A stretch of 35,374 bases of DNA from Hydrogenophaga sp. (lineage in GTDB: Bacteria; Pseudomonadota; Gammaproteobacteria; Burkholderiales; Burkholderiaceae_C). Position numbers and translations under genes: made by a program. Below the pieces are notes generated by a model. It saw only the letters and a program-made list of their open reading frames with translations, was not told where the DNA came from and did not search any database. Shown piece after piece: positions 24,860 through 34,234 of this stretch (positions are counted from its first letter, which is position 1; each line of letters begins with the position of its first letter). The stretch spans positions 1 through 35,374 of the forward strand of contig NZ_JAUSOO010000136.1 in assembly GCF_030656115.1 (NCBI RefSeq), read 5' to 3'.

Positions 24860-25534
24860 CTACTTGCTTTCGTCGCGCTTGCTCTCTGTAAGCCGAGGCC
24901 ATATTTCTTGGACTCGGTGCTCGCTCTGGGGATCGGGATCGAAGCTGGCACCCGGAGGGAGTTCCAATCCTTGGGGCATGCTGGTGAACAGCATCTGCGA
25001 GGGGCTCTCTTCTGACAAACGCTGGCGCATTCCACCACGAAGAAAGCGGTTGCGCATGTCGTTTCGCGGCAAGTAGCGAGACAGTTCGGTCAGTGCCATC
25101 TCATAAACGCCCCGTTTGAACTCCACCACCACGTCCAGCGGGACCCAATAGTCGTGCCAGCGCCAAGCGTCAAATTCCGGGTGGCTGGTTGCGCGCAGAT
25201 TCAAATTCCAGTCTTGCGCCACCAGACGCAACAGGTACCAGATTTGTTTTTGTCCTTTGTAGTGTCCACGCGCGTCGCGGCGGATGAAGCGGTCAGGCAC
25301 CTCGTAGCGCAACCAGTCCCGTGTGCGGGCGACGATGCTGACGTGTTCAGGCATCAAACCCACTTCTTCGTGCAGCTCTCGGTACATCGCTTGTTCGGGT
25401 GTCTCGCCCCGGTCGATACCACCCTGCGGGAACTGCCAGGAGTGGGAGCGGATACGTTTGCCCCAAAACACCTGGTTTCTCTGGTTGAGCAGAATGATGC
25501 CGACATTGGGCCTGAAGCCTTCTCTGTCAAGCAT
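24860..25534 (-). CDS. rppH: RNA pyrophosphohydrolase RppH (224 aa)
   Basis: RppH removes pyrophosphate from the 5' end of mRNAs and opens them to RNase E decay. The N-terminus [27 protein letters not shown] and the NUDIX box [23 protein letters not shown] are diagnostic. WQFPQGG and the later [13 protein letters not shown] block are also typical. The start ATG 25534 has TGAGG seven bases upstream. The C-terminal 60 residues form a low-conservation tail, longer than in E. coli but usual in Burkholderiales. The gene is divergent from proS. Confidence 0.97.
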   Translation of the reverse strand: MLDREGFRPNVGIILLNQRNQVFWGKRIRSHSWQFPQGGIDRGETPEQAMYRELHEEVGLMPEHVSIVARTRDWLRYEVPDRFIRRDARGHYKGQKQIWYLLRLVAQDWNLNLRATSHPEFDAWRWHDYWVPLDVVVEFKRGVYEMALTELSRYLPRNDMRNRFLRGGMRQRLSEESPSQMLFTSMPQGLELPPGASFDPDPQSEHRVQEIWPRLTESKRDESK

Positions 25535-25722
25535 AATCAACCTCAAATTTTTAAACTGTGTTCATTATGCATCGCCAATAGGGCCTTGCGAAGTGATCAC
25601 ACACCTGTATTGCACCCGAACGCATGCGGGTATGCCCTAGCTTGCAGGGCATGCCACCGACGCTGTGGCGTGGTCCTCCCCATCTGCCAACGTTACCTTC
25701 TGCCGCCACGGCAACCGATCCC

Positions 25723-27468
25723 ATGAAAGCTTCCCAGTTTCTGATCACCACTCTCAAGGAAGCCCCGGCAGATGCCGAGGTTGTCAGCCACCAACTCATG
25801 ACCCGTGCGGGCATGGTCAAAAAACTGGGTGCTGGCATTTACAGCTACATGCCCATGGGACTGCGGGTGATTCACAAGGTCGAGGCCATCGTGCGCGAGG
25901 AAATGAACCGCGCCGGTGCGGTCGAGCTCACCATGCCGGTGATCCAGCCGGCCGAACTTTGGCAGGAAACCGGTCGTTTCGAAAAGATGGGGCCGGAGCT
26001 GCTGCGCATCAAGGACCGCCATGGGCGTGACTTTGTGGTGCAACCCACCAGCGAAGAGGTGATCACGGACATTGCCCGCCAGGAGTTGCGCAGCTACAAG
26101 CAGTTGCCGAAGAACCTTTACCAGATTCAGACCAAGTTCCGTGACGAACGCCGGCCACGGTTTGGTCTGATGCGCGGGCGCGAGTTCATCATGAAAGACG
26201 CCTACAGCTTCGACCGCGACGGCGATGCCGCGCAGGCCAGCTACCAGACGATGGCAGCCGCCTACCGGCGCATTTTTGACCGCTTCGGTTTGCGCTACCG
26301 CGCTGTGGCTGCAGACAGTGGCGCCATTGGTGGCGACCTGAGTGAAGAATTCCAGGTGATTGCCGCCACCGGCGAAGACGCGATCGTGTACTGCCCCACC
26401 AGCGATTACGCCGCCAACATGGAAAAGGCCGAAGCGCTGGCACCCGCCGGTGCGCGTCCGGCAGCGGCCAACCCGATGGTGAAAACGCCCACACCGGGCA
26501 AGAGCACCTGCGCCGACGTGGCCGAGCTGCTGGGCGTGCCGCTGGCCCGCACGGTGAAGTCGCTCGTATTGGCCACCGACGAGATCAATGAGCGTGATGA
26601 AATTGTGAAGACCCGCATCTGGTTGTTGTTGCTGCGTGGCGACCACGACATGAACGAGGTGAAGGTGGGCAAGTTGCCCGGGCTTGATTTGGGCTTCCGA
26701 TTTGCCACCGTGTCCGAAATCGAGGCCCATTTTGGCAGCAAGCCAGGTTATCTGGGGCCGGTGAACCTGAAGCTGCCGGTTCACGTGATCGCTGACCGCG
26801 AGGTGGCGGTGATGGCCGACTGGATCTGCGGAGCCAACGAGGCCGACTTCCACATGACCGGTGTCAATTGGGCGCGCGATTTGCCTGAGCCCGACCTGGT
26901 GGCCGACATTCGCAATGTCGTCGAGGGTGACGCGTCGCCAGACGGCCAAGGCGTGCTGGCGATTGAGCGCGGCATTGAAGTGGGCCATGTGTTTTACCTG
27001 GGCACCAAATACTCGCGCGCCATGGGCGCCACCTTTCTCGGCGAAGACGGTAAGCCTGCGCACTTTGAAATGGGTTGTTATGGCATTGGCATCACCCGCT
27101 TGCCCGCTGCAGCCATTGAACAAAACCACGACGAGCGCGGCATCATCTGGCCCGATGCGCTGGCGCCGTTCACGGTGGTGATTTGCCCCATTGGGATGGA
27201 CCGCAGTCCGGAGGTGAAAGCGGCCGCAGAACAATTGCACGAGCAACTGCTGGCAGCCGGTGTGGACGTGATCCTGGACGACCGTGGCGAACGGCCCGGC
27301 GCCATGTTTGCCGACTGGGAGCTGATTGGCGTGCCCCACCGAGTGACCATTGGGGACCGTGGGCTGAAGGCGGGACAGGTGGAGTACCAGCACCGCCGTG
27401 ATGCGACGGCCACACAGGTGGCGGCCGCCGATATTCTCGATGTGTTGAAGGGCAAGCTGGGTCAATGA
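25723..27468 (+). CDS. proS: Prolyl-tRNA synthetase ProS, bacterial type with editing domain (581 aa)
   Basis: ProS charges tRNA-Pro and hydrolyses Ala-tRNA-Pro. The catalytic core has motif 1 and 2 elements ([44 protein letters not shown]) and motif 3 near [18 protein letters not shown]. The INS editing domain is inserted between motifs 2 and 3 (about residues 240-400, containing ...[11 protein letters not shown]... and [12 protein letters not shown]), and the anticodon-binding domain ends the protein. Length fits the bacterial form. ATG 25723 gives the conserved [15 protein letters not shown]. The same window encodes its substrate tRNA-Pro(CGG). The stop overlaps the transglycosylase start. 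Confidence 0.98.
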   Translation: MKASQFLITTLKEAPADAEVVSHQLMTRAGMVKKLGAGIYSYMPMGLRVIHKVEAIVREEMNRAGAVELTMPVIQPAELWQETGRFEKMGPELLRIKDRHGRDFVVQPTSEEVITDIARQELRSYKQLPKNLYQIQTKFRDERRPRFGLMRGREFIMKDAYSFDRDGDAAQASYQTMAAAYRRIFDRFGLRYRAVAADSGAIGGDLSEEFQVIAATGEDAIVYCPTSDYAANMEKAEALAPAGARPAAANPMVKTPTPGKSTCADVAELLGVPLARTVKSLVLATDEINERDEIVKTRIWLLLLRGDHDMNEVKVGKLPGLDLGFRFATVSEIEAHFGSKPGYLGPVNLKLPVHVIADREVAVMADWICGANEADFHMTGVNWARDLPEPDLVADIRNVVEGDASPDGQGVLAIERGIEVGHVFYLGTKYSRAMGATFLGEDGKPAHFEMGCYGIGITRLPAAAIEQNHDERGIIWPDALAPFTVVICPIGMDRSPEVKAAAEQLHEQLLAAGVDVILDDRGERPGAMFADWELIGVPHRVTIGDRGLKAGQVEYQHRRDATATQVAAADILDVLKGKLGQ

Positions 27469-28145
27469 AGGGGCCGGTTCGACCCGCGTGTCTACCTTGG
27501 GCTGCGGGATACACGCCAACGGTGAGCCGCCGCACCTGTCTGGCGTCGATGGTGTCGTCGGGTTTGGGGCTGGGTCTTTCTGGGTTGCCGCTGTCGGCCA
27601 GCGGGGGGCAACTGGAAGAACCCTTGGCCGATTCGGTGCGCGGTGCCCTGAGTGCTGCCATTGCCAATCAGGCGCCTCCGGTGCCGGAATTTGCCACCCT
27701 GGAAGCGCGCTTGGCCCACCTGCGTTGGCTCGGTGCCATGAGCGATCGGCTGCACCGCAAAAAAACGGACTTTCAAACGCGCATCGAATTCTTGCAGACG
27801 GTTTGGTACGAAGCGCGCAGGGCTGGACTGGACACCACTCTGGTGCTGGGCTTGATACAGGTGGAGAGCGCGTTTCGCAAGTTCGCCATTTCCCGTGTGG
27901 GTGCGCGGGGGTATATGCAGATCATGCCGTTCTGGTCTCGCCTGATTGGCGATGGTGATCCGGGCAAGTTGTTCAATATGCAGACCAATCTGCGTTTTGG
28001 CTGTGTGATTCTGCGGCACTACCTGGACCGCGAGCGCGGTGACACCTTCATGGCGCTGGGCCGTTACAACGGCAGCCGAGGGCGTGCCGAGTACCCCCAT
28101 GCGGTGTACGCAGCCGCGAAAAACTGGGCGCATCCTGACGCCTGA
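27465..28145 (+). CDS. Lytic transglycosylase, SLT domain (226 aa)
   Basis: This protein probably cleaves the glycan strands of peptidoglycan, forming 1,6-anhydro ends, in the periplasm. The SLT/GH23 domain covers about residues 105-220. The catalytic glutamate is Glu134 in LIQVESAF, followed by the family motif [12 protein letters not shown] and the [10 protein letters not shown] loop. The N-terminus has a secretion-signal-like stretch ([28 protein letters not shown]). GTG 27522 would place it at the very start and may be the true start, while ATG 27465 overlaps the proS stop (ATGA). It is coupled to proS and converges on the AAA ATPase gene. Confidence 0.9.
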   Translation: MKGPVRPACLPWAAGYTPTVSRRTCLASMVSSGLGLGLSGLPLSASGGQLEEPLADSVRGALSAAIANQAPPVPEFATLEARLAHLRWLGAMSDRLHRKKTDFQTRIEFLQTVWYEARRAGLDTTLVLGLIQVESAFRKFAISRVGARGYMQIMPFWSRLIGDGDPGKLFNMQTNLRFGCVILRHYLDRERGDTFMALGRYNGSRGRAEYPHAVYAAAKNWAHPDA

Positions 28146-28169
28146 GCGCCTGGTGTTGGGTGATAGGCG

Positions 28170-29174
28170 CTATTGCAAGAAGCCGATGCGGCTTTTCCCT
28201 GCACCATGGCGGGGCAGGTCGTCGGCTTCGATCCGGTAGCGGTTGTCCAGACGGGCATTGCCAAAGGCGGTGACCAGGGCGCGGCGCATCTCTCTCGGGG
28301 CCAGGCTGGTGAGTTGGTCCAGAACATCGGCGCTGGGTTCGGGGTCGAAGCGTTGGCCCCAGTCGTGTTCGCTGCGTATGCCCCGGTACAGATGGGCGGC
28401 AATTTTTCGGGCTGCGTCGGGCGACGGAGCTGCGATTTCGAACACATTCATTCGGTTGCGAATCGGTTCGGGAATGGCGCGCTCGTTGTTGGCGGTGGTG
28501 ATCCAGATCACCTGGCTCGCGTCAATGGGCACTTCAGCGAACTCGTCCACAAAACTTTGTGCCGTGTCGTGTTCCAGCAGGCTGTAGAGCGCGCCCAGCG
28601 GGTCGTATTGCGCGTCGGCGCTGGCTTTGTCGATCTCGTCCACCACAATCACCGGGTTGGCGTATTGGCCGTCCACCAGCGCCTCAAACACCTTGCCGGG
28701 CTTGGCACCTTTCCATTGGGAGGATGAGCCCGAGAGCAGCCAGCCCGCCGTCATGGAACTCATGGGTAGCAGGCTCATGCTGGTCCCCAGCAGGTCGGCG
28801 ATTTGGCGGGCAAAGTGGGTTTTTCCCACACCGGGTGGCCCCAGCAGCAGGATGGGTGTGACTTCCAGGCTGTCGCGGCTGTCTTGGCTCAAGGCCACGT
28901 GGCGCTTCACGTCGTCGAGCACTTCACCAAAATTGGGCAGCAGGTCGTACAAGGGTGCCATGTCGGGCACGCCCGAGGGTTTGACGGCGAAGCGCTGCGG
29001 GCCGCGCTCCAGCATGCGCTGGTAGGTGTTGCGCAGACTGTCGTAATCACGCTCAACGCCACTGTTTTGGAGCTTGTGCAATTTGCGCTCGACATCGTCG
29101 GCGCTGAACACGTTGCGCATCTGGGCGATGGGCAAACCGAGAGAGGGTGAAGCGGCCAGGCTGCGTGAGCTCAT
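28170..29174 (-). CDS. AAA+ family ATPase, Lon/ClpX-like core without protease domain (334 aa)
   Basis: The protein has a single AAA+ module: Walker A LLGPPGVGKTHFARQIA (about residues 109-125), Walker B NPVIVVDEIDKAS, sensor 1 VIWITTANNERAIPEPIRNRM, and an arginine-containing sensor 2 region LAPREMRRAL. The N-terminal 90 residues are helical (ADDVERKLHKLQNSGVERDYDSLRNTYQRML). No protease or zinc domain is present, so it is a stand-alone ATPase of unknown substrate. ATG 29174 follows AAGGAG at ideal distance. It lies downstream of grxD, behind a terminator, so it probably has its own promoter in the 100-bp gap. Confidence 0.88.
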   Translation of the reverse strand: MSSRSLAASPSLGLPIAQMRNVFSADDVERKLHKLQNSGVERDYDSLRNTYQRMLERGPQRFAVKPSGVPDMAPLYDLLPNFGEVLDDVKRHVALSQDSRDSLEVTPILLLGPPGVGKTHFARQIADLLGTSMSLLPMSSMTAGWLLSGSSSQWKGAKPGKVFEALVDGQYANPVIVVDEIDKASADAQYDPLGALYSLLEHDTAQSFVDEFAEVPIDASQVIWITTANNERAIPEPIRNRMNVFEIAAPSPDAARKIAAHLYRGIRSEHDWGQRFDPEPSADVLDQLTSLAPREMRRALVTAFGNARLDNRYRIEADDLPRHGAGKSRIGFLQ

Positions 29175-29273
29175 GCGGTTCTCCTTGTAAGGTTCGGTGA
29201 CATTTTTATTCAAGCACAAGGCGTGCCCGGTTTCCATGCAGGAAAAACCTCACAAAGGCATGTTGCAATAAGC

Positions 29274-29294
29274 AAAAAGCCACCCGAAGGTGGC
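29274..29294 (-). terminator. Intrinsic terminator downstream of grxD
   Basis: Read on the minus strand, GCCACC and GGTGGC pair around TTCG and are followed by five T residues, a textbook intrinsic terminator. It separates grxD from the AAA ATPase gene. Confidence 0.88.
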
Positions 29295-29322
29295 TCTGTG
29301 TTGGCGGGATACCCGCAGGGCT

Positions 29323-29646
29323 TCAGGCTTCGCCGGAGATCACTTGTTGCAGTTCACCGGATTCGTACATTTCCATCATGATGTCCGAGCCGCCAATGAA
29401 CTCGCCCTTGATGTAGAGCTGCGGGATGGTGGGCCAGTTGCTGTATTCCTTGATGCCCTGGCGCACGCCGTCGTCTTCCAGCACATTCACGGTTTTCACC
29501 GCTTTGGGGTCCACGCCGCAGGCTTTCAAGATTTGAATGGCGCGGCCAGAAAAACCGCACATGGGGAAGCTCGCGTTGCCCTTCATGAACAGCACGATGT
29601 CGTTGGTTTTGACCAGTTGGTCGATTCGGGTTTGGGCGTCGCTCAT
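29323..29646 (-). CDS. grxD: Monothiol glutaredoxin, Grx4 type (107 aa)
   Basis: Grx4-type glutaredoxins bind [2Fe-2S] clusters with BolA-like partners and act in iron-sulfur trafficking. The active-site motif CGFS lies in MKGNASFPMCGFSGRAIQIL. WPTIPQLYIKGEFIGGSDIMMEMYESGEL gives the cis-proline and glutathione-binding segments. Length is standard. ATG 29646 has AAAGGA upstream, and longer frames extend into prmC without conservation. It follows prmC by 53 bp in the hemA-prfA-prmC-grxD run, a common betaproteobacterial order. Confidence 0.97.
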   Translation of the reverse strand: MSDAQTRIDQLVKTNDIVLFMKGNASFPMCGFSGRAIQILKACGVDPKAVKTVNVLEDDGVRQGIKEYSNWPTIPQLYIKGEFIGGSDIMMEMYESGELQQVISGEA

Positions 29647-29699
29647 AGCGGGTAGGTCCTTTGGCGGATGGGTCTGAAATAACCCGTAGAAGTGGTTAA

Positions 29700-30548
29700 T
29701 TATCGCTGCTGAGGCCAGCAACCGCCACTGCAGCGCTCGATGCCCGCAAGGTCGGTGCGGCTGCTGACCTGCACAAACCCCGCGCACCGCAACAGGGCGC
29801 GCGCCGCTGCGGCTTGATCGTGGCCGTGTTCCAGCAGCATCCAGCCGCCCGGTAACAAGGCATCGCCCGCTTGGCGGATGATGCTGCGGATATCGTCCAG
29901 GCCGTCGGCGCCCGAGGTCAAGGCGCTGATGGGTTCGTGCGTCAGCGCCCGCAGGTGCGGGTCACCCTCGGCAATGTAAGGCGGGTTGCTGGCAATCACA
30001 TCAAAGCGCTGGCCGGGCACGGCGCTCAGCCAGTGGCCGTGGGCGAACTGCACCGCCAGGCCCAGCCGCTGTGCATTGGCTTGCGCCACGGCCAGCGCGT
30101 CGGCGCTGGCGTCGGTGGCGGTGATGTGGGCGTCGGGCCGCTGTTGGGCCAGCGCCAGGGCGATGGCACCGCTGCCGGTGCCCAGGTCCAGCACGCGTGG
30201 CGGCATGGGTCCACCCACGGCGGGCATGGCCTCCAGCGCCCATTCCACCAGTGTCTCCGTGTCTGGGCGCGGCACCAGTACCCGGGCGTCCACGGCGAGG
30301 TTCAGGCCAAAGAAGTCCTTTTCACCCAGCAAGTAGGCCACGGGTTCACCGGCTTGGCGGCGTTGCAGCAGGGTGTGCCAGCGGGCTGCGGCCGTGTCGG
30401 GCAGCGCGTCGCTGTCGTGGGTCAGCAACCAGGCGCGGTCGTGGGGTGAGCGGCCCAGGGCGTGCAGCAGCAGCATCTGGGCGTCGAGTCGGTCCAGGCC
30501 GTGTTGTTGGGCTTGGTGCAGCGTGTCACGCAGTGTGGGAGCGTTCAT
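29700..30548 (-). CDS. prmC: Release factor glutamine methyltransferase PrmC (282 aa)
   Basis: PrmC methylates the glutamine of the GGQ motif in release factors, here encoded by the adjacent prfA. The N-terminal helical domain (LDRLDAQMLLLHALG) is followed by the SAM-binding motif VLDLGTGSGAIALALA and the catalytic NPPY (residues 188-191) in SNPPYIAEGDPHL. I prefer ATG 30548. A GTG at 30575 overlaps the prfA stop (GTGA) and would add nine residues, so coupling to prfA is possible. Neither has a clear ribosome binding site. Length is normal. Confidence 0.95.
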   Translation of the reverse strand: MNAPTLRDTLHQAQQHGLDRLDAQMLLLHALGRSPHDRAWLLTHDSDALPDTAAARWHTLLQRRQAGEPVAYLLGEKDFFGLNLAVDARVLVPRPDTETLVEWALEAMPAVGGPMPPRVLDLGTGSGAIALALAQQRPDAHITATDASADALAVAQANAQRLGLAVQFAHGHWLSAVPGQRFDVIASNPPYIAEGDPHLRALTHEPISALTSGADGLDDIRSIIRQAGDALLPGGWMLLEHGHDQAAAARALLRCAGFVQVSSRTDLAGIERCSGGCWPQQR

Positions 30549-30571
30549 GGCGGGTGTGGATGGCTCTGCGT

Positions 30572-31660
30572 TCACAGGCTGTTGCGCTGTTCCAGCTCAG
30601 CCAGCAGTTCGGTGCCGCGCGCCACTTGCAGGGCATGGATCACCTCGTCCAGATCGCCCTCCATCACCATCAGCAGTTTGTAGAGCGTGAGGTTGATGCG
30701 GTGATCGGTCAGACGACCTTGGGGGAAGTTGTAGGTTCGGATGCGGTCGCTGCGGTCGCCGCTGCCAATCAGGCCCTTGCGGGTCGCGGCCTCTTTGGCT
30801 GCGCGCTCGCTGCGGTCTTTTTCTTGCAGGCGTGCGGTGAGCACCTGCAGTGCTTTGGCTTTGTTGCTGTGCTGGCTGCGGCCGTCCTGGCATTCGGCGG
30901 TGATGCCGGTGGGCAGGTGGGTGACGCGCACGGCGGAGTCGGTTTTGTTGATGTGCTGGCCACCGGCGCCGCTGGCGCGGTAGGTGTCGATGCGCAATTC
31001 AGCGGGATTGAGTTTGACCGCTTCGGTTTCGTCGGGTTCGGGCATCACCGCCACGGTGGCGGTGCTGGTGTGGATGCGGCCCTGCGTTTCGGTGGCGGGT
31101 ACGCGCTGGACGCGGTGGCCGCCCGACTCAAAGCGCAGCTTGCCGTAGGCACCGTGTCCGGCCATGCGCAGCACCACTTCTTTGTAGCCGCCGAGTTCGC
31201 TGGGCGATTCGCTCACCACTTCCACCTGCCAGCCTTGGCGTTCGGCGTAGCGGGTGTACAAGCGGGCCAGATCGCCAGCGAACAGGGCCGACTCGTCGCC
31301 ACCGGTGCCGGCGCGGATTTCCAGGAAGGCATTGCGCTCGTCGTCGGGGTCTTTGGGCAGCAGCAGTTGTTGCAGTTCGGCGTCGAGTTGTGCCATCTCC
31401 GCTTTGGCGCTCTGTATTTCTTCCTCGGCCATCTCCGTCATGTCGGGGTCTTGCAGCATGCTTTCGGCTGCGGTCAGGTCGGTTTCGCGCTGCAGGTAGC
31501 GGTTGAACACATCCACGATCAGCGAGGCGTCGGCGTGCTCGCGGCTCAGGGTGCGGAAGCGATCCATATCGTCCACCACGTCGCTGGCAGAGAGCAGGGC
31601 GTCCAACTCGTGCAGGCGCACGCGCTGGCGCATCAGGGTGTCGCGGACGAAGGGCTTCAT
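30572..31660 (-). CDS. prfA: Peptide chain release factor 1 (362 aa)
   Basis: RF1 ends translation at UAA and UAG. The codon-recognition tripeptide PAT is at residues 188-190 and GGQ at 233-235, the same numbering as in E. coli. [19 protein letters not shown] and [22 protein letters not shown] are further class I factor blocks. The gene lies 88 bp downstream of hemA, a gap that contains a long imperfect hairpin, and overlaps or abuts prmC, whose product modifies it. Confidence 0.98.
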   Translation of the reverse strand: MKPFVRDTLMRQRVRLHELDALLSASDVVDDMDRFRTLSREHADASLIVDVFNRYLQRETDLTAAESMLQDPDMTEMAEEEIQSAKAEMAQLDAELQQLLLPKDPDDERNAFLEIRAGTGGDESALFAGDLARLYTRYAERQGWQVEVVSESPSELGGYKEVVLRMAGHGAYGKLRFESGGHRVQRVPATETQGRIHTSTATVAVMPEPDETEAVKLNPAELRIDTYRASGAGGQHINKTDSAVRVTHLPTGITAECQDGRSQHSNKAKALQVLTARLQEKDRSERAAKEAATRKGLIGSGDRSDRIRTYNFPQGRLTDHRINLTLYKLLMVMEGDLDEVIHALQVARGTELLAELEQRNSL

Positions 31661-31697
31661 GGGGGCAGGTGGATGGTGGGTTCAGCGCAAAGGACAA

Positions 31698-31733
31698 CTC
31701 AACAGGGCGTTGCCAAGCAACGCACCCGTTGAG
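31698..31733 (-). other. Long imperfect hairpin between hemA and prfA
   Basis: A 16-position stem (31698-31713 with 31718-31733 plus one, two mismatches) encloses a 3-nt loop. The tail on the minus strand is TTGTCCTTT, without a proper U run. It may be an attenuator, a processing site or a decayed repeat adjusting prfA output relative to hemA. Confidence 0.5.
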
Positions 31734-31748
31734 CGCACTTGCTGAGCG

Positions 31749-33020
31749 CTAGGATTTTTCGCGCAGGAACAGGCGCGACACCGTTTGTGCGGTGGCGGCG
31801 CGCGCTTCGCTGTCGCCGGTGTGCAGCTCGGCCAGGGTGCCGTGCAGCATTTTTTGCGTGAGGCCTCGTGACAGGGCTTCGAGCACGGCTTCCACGGGCT
31901 CGCCTTTGGCCAGCAGTTTGCGCGCGCGGGCCAGCTCGGCGGCACGCCAGGCGTCAGCCTGGGCATGGATCTGCTGAATCAGCGGTACCACGCCGTGGGC
32001 GGGGTCGCGCTGCTCCAGCCAGTGCATGAAGCTGAGCACCCCCGCGTCAATGATGACCTCGGCCTGTGCCACGGCGGCTTGTCGGCTGTCTTTGCCGGTC
32101 TGAACCACAGCCGCCAGGTCGTCCACGGTGTACAGGTACACGTCGTCCAGGCCCTTCACATCCACTTCGATGTCGCGCGGCACAGCCAGATCCACCATGA
32201 ACATGGGGCGGTGGCGGCGTTTTTTCAGTGCGCGCTCCACCGCGCCCAGACCAATGATGGGCAGGGTGCTGGCGGTGCAGCTGATCACCGCATCAAATTC
32301 GTGCAGGCGGTTGGGCACATCGGCCAGGCGCATCACCTCGGCACCGAAGCGGCTGGCCAGCTTTTCGCCGCGCTCCAGCGTGCGGTTGGCGATGGCCATG
32401 CTCTTGGGCGACTTGGCTGCAAAATGGGTGGCGGCCAGCTCAATCATTTCGCCCGCGCCCACAAACAGCACCCGGATGTCTTGCAGGTCTTCAAACAGTT
32501 GGCCCGCCAAGCGCACGGCGGCGGCGGTCATGCTGATGGAGTGCGCGCCGATTTCGGTGGAGGTGCGCACTTGCTTGGCCACTGCAAACGAGCGCTGAAA
32601 CAACTGGTGCAGTGTGGAGCCCAGGGCACCGGCGTCGCTGGCGGCGCGCACTGCGTCTTTCATCTGGCCCAGAATTTGCGGTTCGCCCAGCACCATGCTG
32701 TCGAGCCCGCTGGCCACGCGAAACGCATGGCGTGCGGCTTCGTCTTCGCGCAGCACATAGGCGTGGTCGCGCAACACATGGGTGCTGACGCCGCCGGTCT
32801 TGGCCAGCCATTCCAGCGTGGGTTCTACGGCAGCCTGGTCGCCTGCGCCGTACAGTTCGGTGCGGTTGCAGGTGGAGAGCAAGGTGGCTTCAGGCTGGCG
32901 CGCCAGGCTCTGGCGATAACCGTGCAGCGTGGGCTGGATTTGGTCGAGCGCGAACGCGAACCGGCCCCGCAAATCAAGCGGAGCCGTGTGGTGGTTGATA
33001 CCGAGCGCCCAAACAGACAT
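31749..33020 (-). CDS. hemA: Glutamyl-tRNA reductase HemA (423 aa)
   Basis: HemA reduces glutamyl-tRNA to glutamate-1-semialdehyde, the first committed step of the C5 haem pathway. The catalytic cysteine is Cys51 in [32 protein letters not shown] follows. The NADPH-binding region has [17 protein letters not shown], and the C-terminal dimerisation helices end the protein. ATG 33020 gives the canonical [18 protein letters not shown]; the frame stays open upstream but is not conserved. A -10-like TATAAT lies only six bases before this ATG, so the transcript may be leaderless. Confidence 0.98.
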   Translation of the reverse strand: MSVWALGINHHTAPLDLRGRFAFALDQIQPTLHGYRQSLARQPEATLLSTCNRTELYGAGDQAAVEPTLEWLAKTGGVSTHVLRDHAYVLREDEAARHAFRVASGLDSMVLGEPQILGQMKDAVRAASDAGALGSTLHQLFQRSFAVAKQVRTSTEIGAHSISMTAAAVRLAGQLFEDLQDIRVLFVGAGEMIELAATHFAAKSPKSMAIANRTLERGEKLASRFGAEVMRLADVPNRLHEFDAVISCTASTLPIIGLGAVERALKKRRHRPMFMVDLAVPRDIEVDVKGLDDVYLYTVDDLAAVVQTGKDSRQAAVAQAEVIIDAGVLSFMHWLEQRDPAHGVVPLIQQIHAQADAWRAAELARARKLLAKGEPVEAVLEALSRGLTQKMLHGTLAELHTGDSEARAATAQTVSRLFLREKS

Positions 33021-33026
33021 ACGCAG

Positions 33027-33032
33027 ATTATA
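33027..33032 (-). promoter_or_regulatory. hemA: Candidate -10 box immediately upstream of hemA
   Basis: The minus strand reads TATAAT, and the hemA ATG begins six bases downstream. The -35 position (GGGTGT at 17 bp) is a poor match, so the promoter is tentative. Confidence 0.4.
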
Positions 33033-33068
33033 AAATTGAACGCTTATGCACACCCCAGGCACCGAACA

Positions 33069-33338
33069 ATGAATTTTTTCGCCTTTCTGGTGCACCTCGC
33101 GGGCTTCATGGCGCCGGCCGTGGTGGTCGGGCTGATCTTGTGGCTGGCACCCCTGTGGTCGAGCCAGGGGCGTGTGGCCCGCTGGAGCCGTGCGATCGAT
33201 CTGACGGTGTTGCTGGTGATGGGCGTGGGTGTGCTGCTCGCCGGGCTCGTGTTTTTTGGCCGCGACGGCAAAATGGCCACGTATGCGGCGCTGGTGCTGG
33301 TGCAAGGCACGCTGGCCTGGTGGATGCGGCGGCGCTGA
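33069..33338 (+). CDS. Small predicted membrane protein (89 aa)
   Basis: I do not recognise a named family. The protein consists almost entirely of three hydrophobic segments: about residues 3-26 ([22 protein letters not shown]), 42-62 ([22 protein letters not shown]) and 69-85 ([16 protein letters not shown]), joined by short basic loops, and ends in MRRR. It is divergent from hemA with a 48-bp gap and converges on the phosphodiesterase gene. ATG 33069 is the first good start at the N-terminal helix. Similar small proteins beside hemA occur in Comamonadaceae, from memory. Confidence 0.75.
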   Translation: MNFFAFLVHLAGFMAPAVVVGLILWLAPLWSSQGRVARWSRAIDLTVLLVMGVGVLLAGLVFFGRDGKMATYAALVLVQGTLAWWMRRR

Positions 33339-33350
33339 AGGGCGCGACCG

Positions 33351-34121
33351 TCAGGCGTCTGGCGCGAAACGGTCCACCCGGTCGGTGATGATGCTGTCCA
33401 GGCCCAGCGCCAGCAGCCGCTGGACTGCGGTGGCGTCGTTCACGGTGTAGGCCAGGCTGTGCAGGCCGGCGCCGCGCACCTGGTGCATCAGCGCCTCGGT
33501 CCACAACCCCTGCTCGCACACCACGGCCTGGCAGCCCAGCGCCAGAGCTGCGTCCAGCCAGCCCGTCCACAGCGTTTCCAGCAGCAGGCCACGCGGCAAA
33601 GCCGGTGCGATTTCTTGTGCGCCGGCCAGGGCTTCAGGCTGGAATGAGGACAGCAGCGGCGGCTGAGCATGGTTCGCCCACAGCGTTGCCGCCGCTTGCG
33701 CCACCGCCCTTCCGGTGCGCCAGTCGGAGCCGGGCGTGGGTTTGATCTCGATGTTGAGCCCGTAGCCGTTGGCCATGCACCAGCGCGCCACGGCCGCCAG
33801 TGTCGGCAAGGTTTCGCCCGCGCAGGCGGGTGAGTGCCAGGCCCCGGCATCGAGTTGGCTGAGCGCTGCCCAAGTGTGATTGCCCGCCACGCCTTGGCCG
33901 TCGGTGGTCCGCTCCAGCGTGTCGTCGTGCAGCAAGAAGGCCACGCAGTCGGCGCTCAGTTTGACGTCGCACTCAAACATGCGGTAGCCGTGCTGGGCAC
34001 CCCGCCGGAACGCGGCCAAGGTGTTTTCGGGTGCCAGCAGACCAGCGCCTCGGTGAGCAATCCAGCGTGGGTACGGCCAGGGCCGTTTGGGTGCCGTTGA
34101 AGGTGTGATGTGGGTTGGCAT
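33351..34121 (-). CDS. ugpQ: Glycerophosphodiester phosphodiesterase, cytosolic UgpQ type (256 aa)
   Basis: The enzyme hydrolyses glycerophosphodiesters to glycerol-3-phosphate and an alcohol. The GDPD signature is clear: IAHRGAGLLAPENTLAAF (catalytic His and metal ligands), FECDVKLSAD, FLLHDDTLERTTDG with the second catalytic His, and NIEIKP as metal ligand. There is no signal peptide, so it is cytosolic like UgpQ rather than periplasmic like GlpQ. It is divergent from the FAD oxidoreductase with a 113-bp gap. The transport genes of a ugp operon are not seen here. Confidence 0.92.
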   Translation of the reverse strand: MPTHITPSTAPKRPWPYPRWIAHRGAGLLAPENTLAAFRRGAQHGYRMFECDVKLSADCVAFLLHDDTLERTTDGQGVAGNHTWAALSQLDAGAWHSPACAGETLPTLAAVARWCMANGYGLNIEIKPTPGSDWRTGRAVAQAAATLWANHAQPPLLSSFQPEALAGAQEIAPALPRGLLLETLWTGWLDAALALGCQAVVCEQGLWTEALMHQVRGAGLHSLAYTVNDATAVQRLLALGLDSIITDRVDRFAPDA

Positions 34122-34234
34122 AGAGGCTGAACAGTGTGGTTCCAGAGTGTGCCAGTACCCGGAGTTCGGGTATGTGTATGTGGCCCTGCGGTACCATCAA
34201 GCGTTCAGCTCCTCCTGCTGGCAGTCCACTTCCC

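Noticed and set aside
25693..27519. 608-aa open frame on the minus strand opposite proS
   Set aside because: It is the mirror of a GC-rich, strongly conserved gene. The histidine/glycine-rich composition is what the antisense frame of such genes gives, and proS itself is certain.
31965..33068. Long plus-strand open frame opposite hemA that runs into the small membrane protein gene
   Set aside because: Only the last 89 residues (from 33069) look like a protein. The rest is the antisense of hemA with typical His/Gly/Gln-rich composition.
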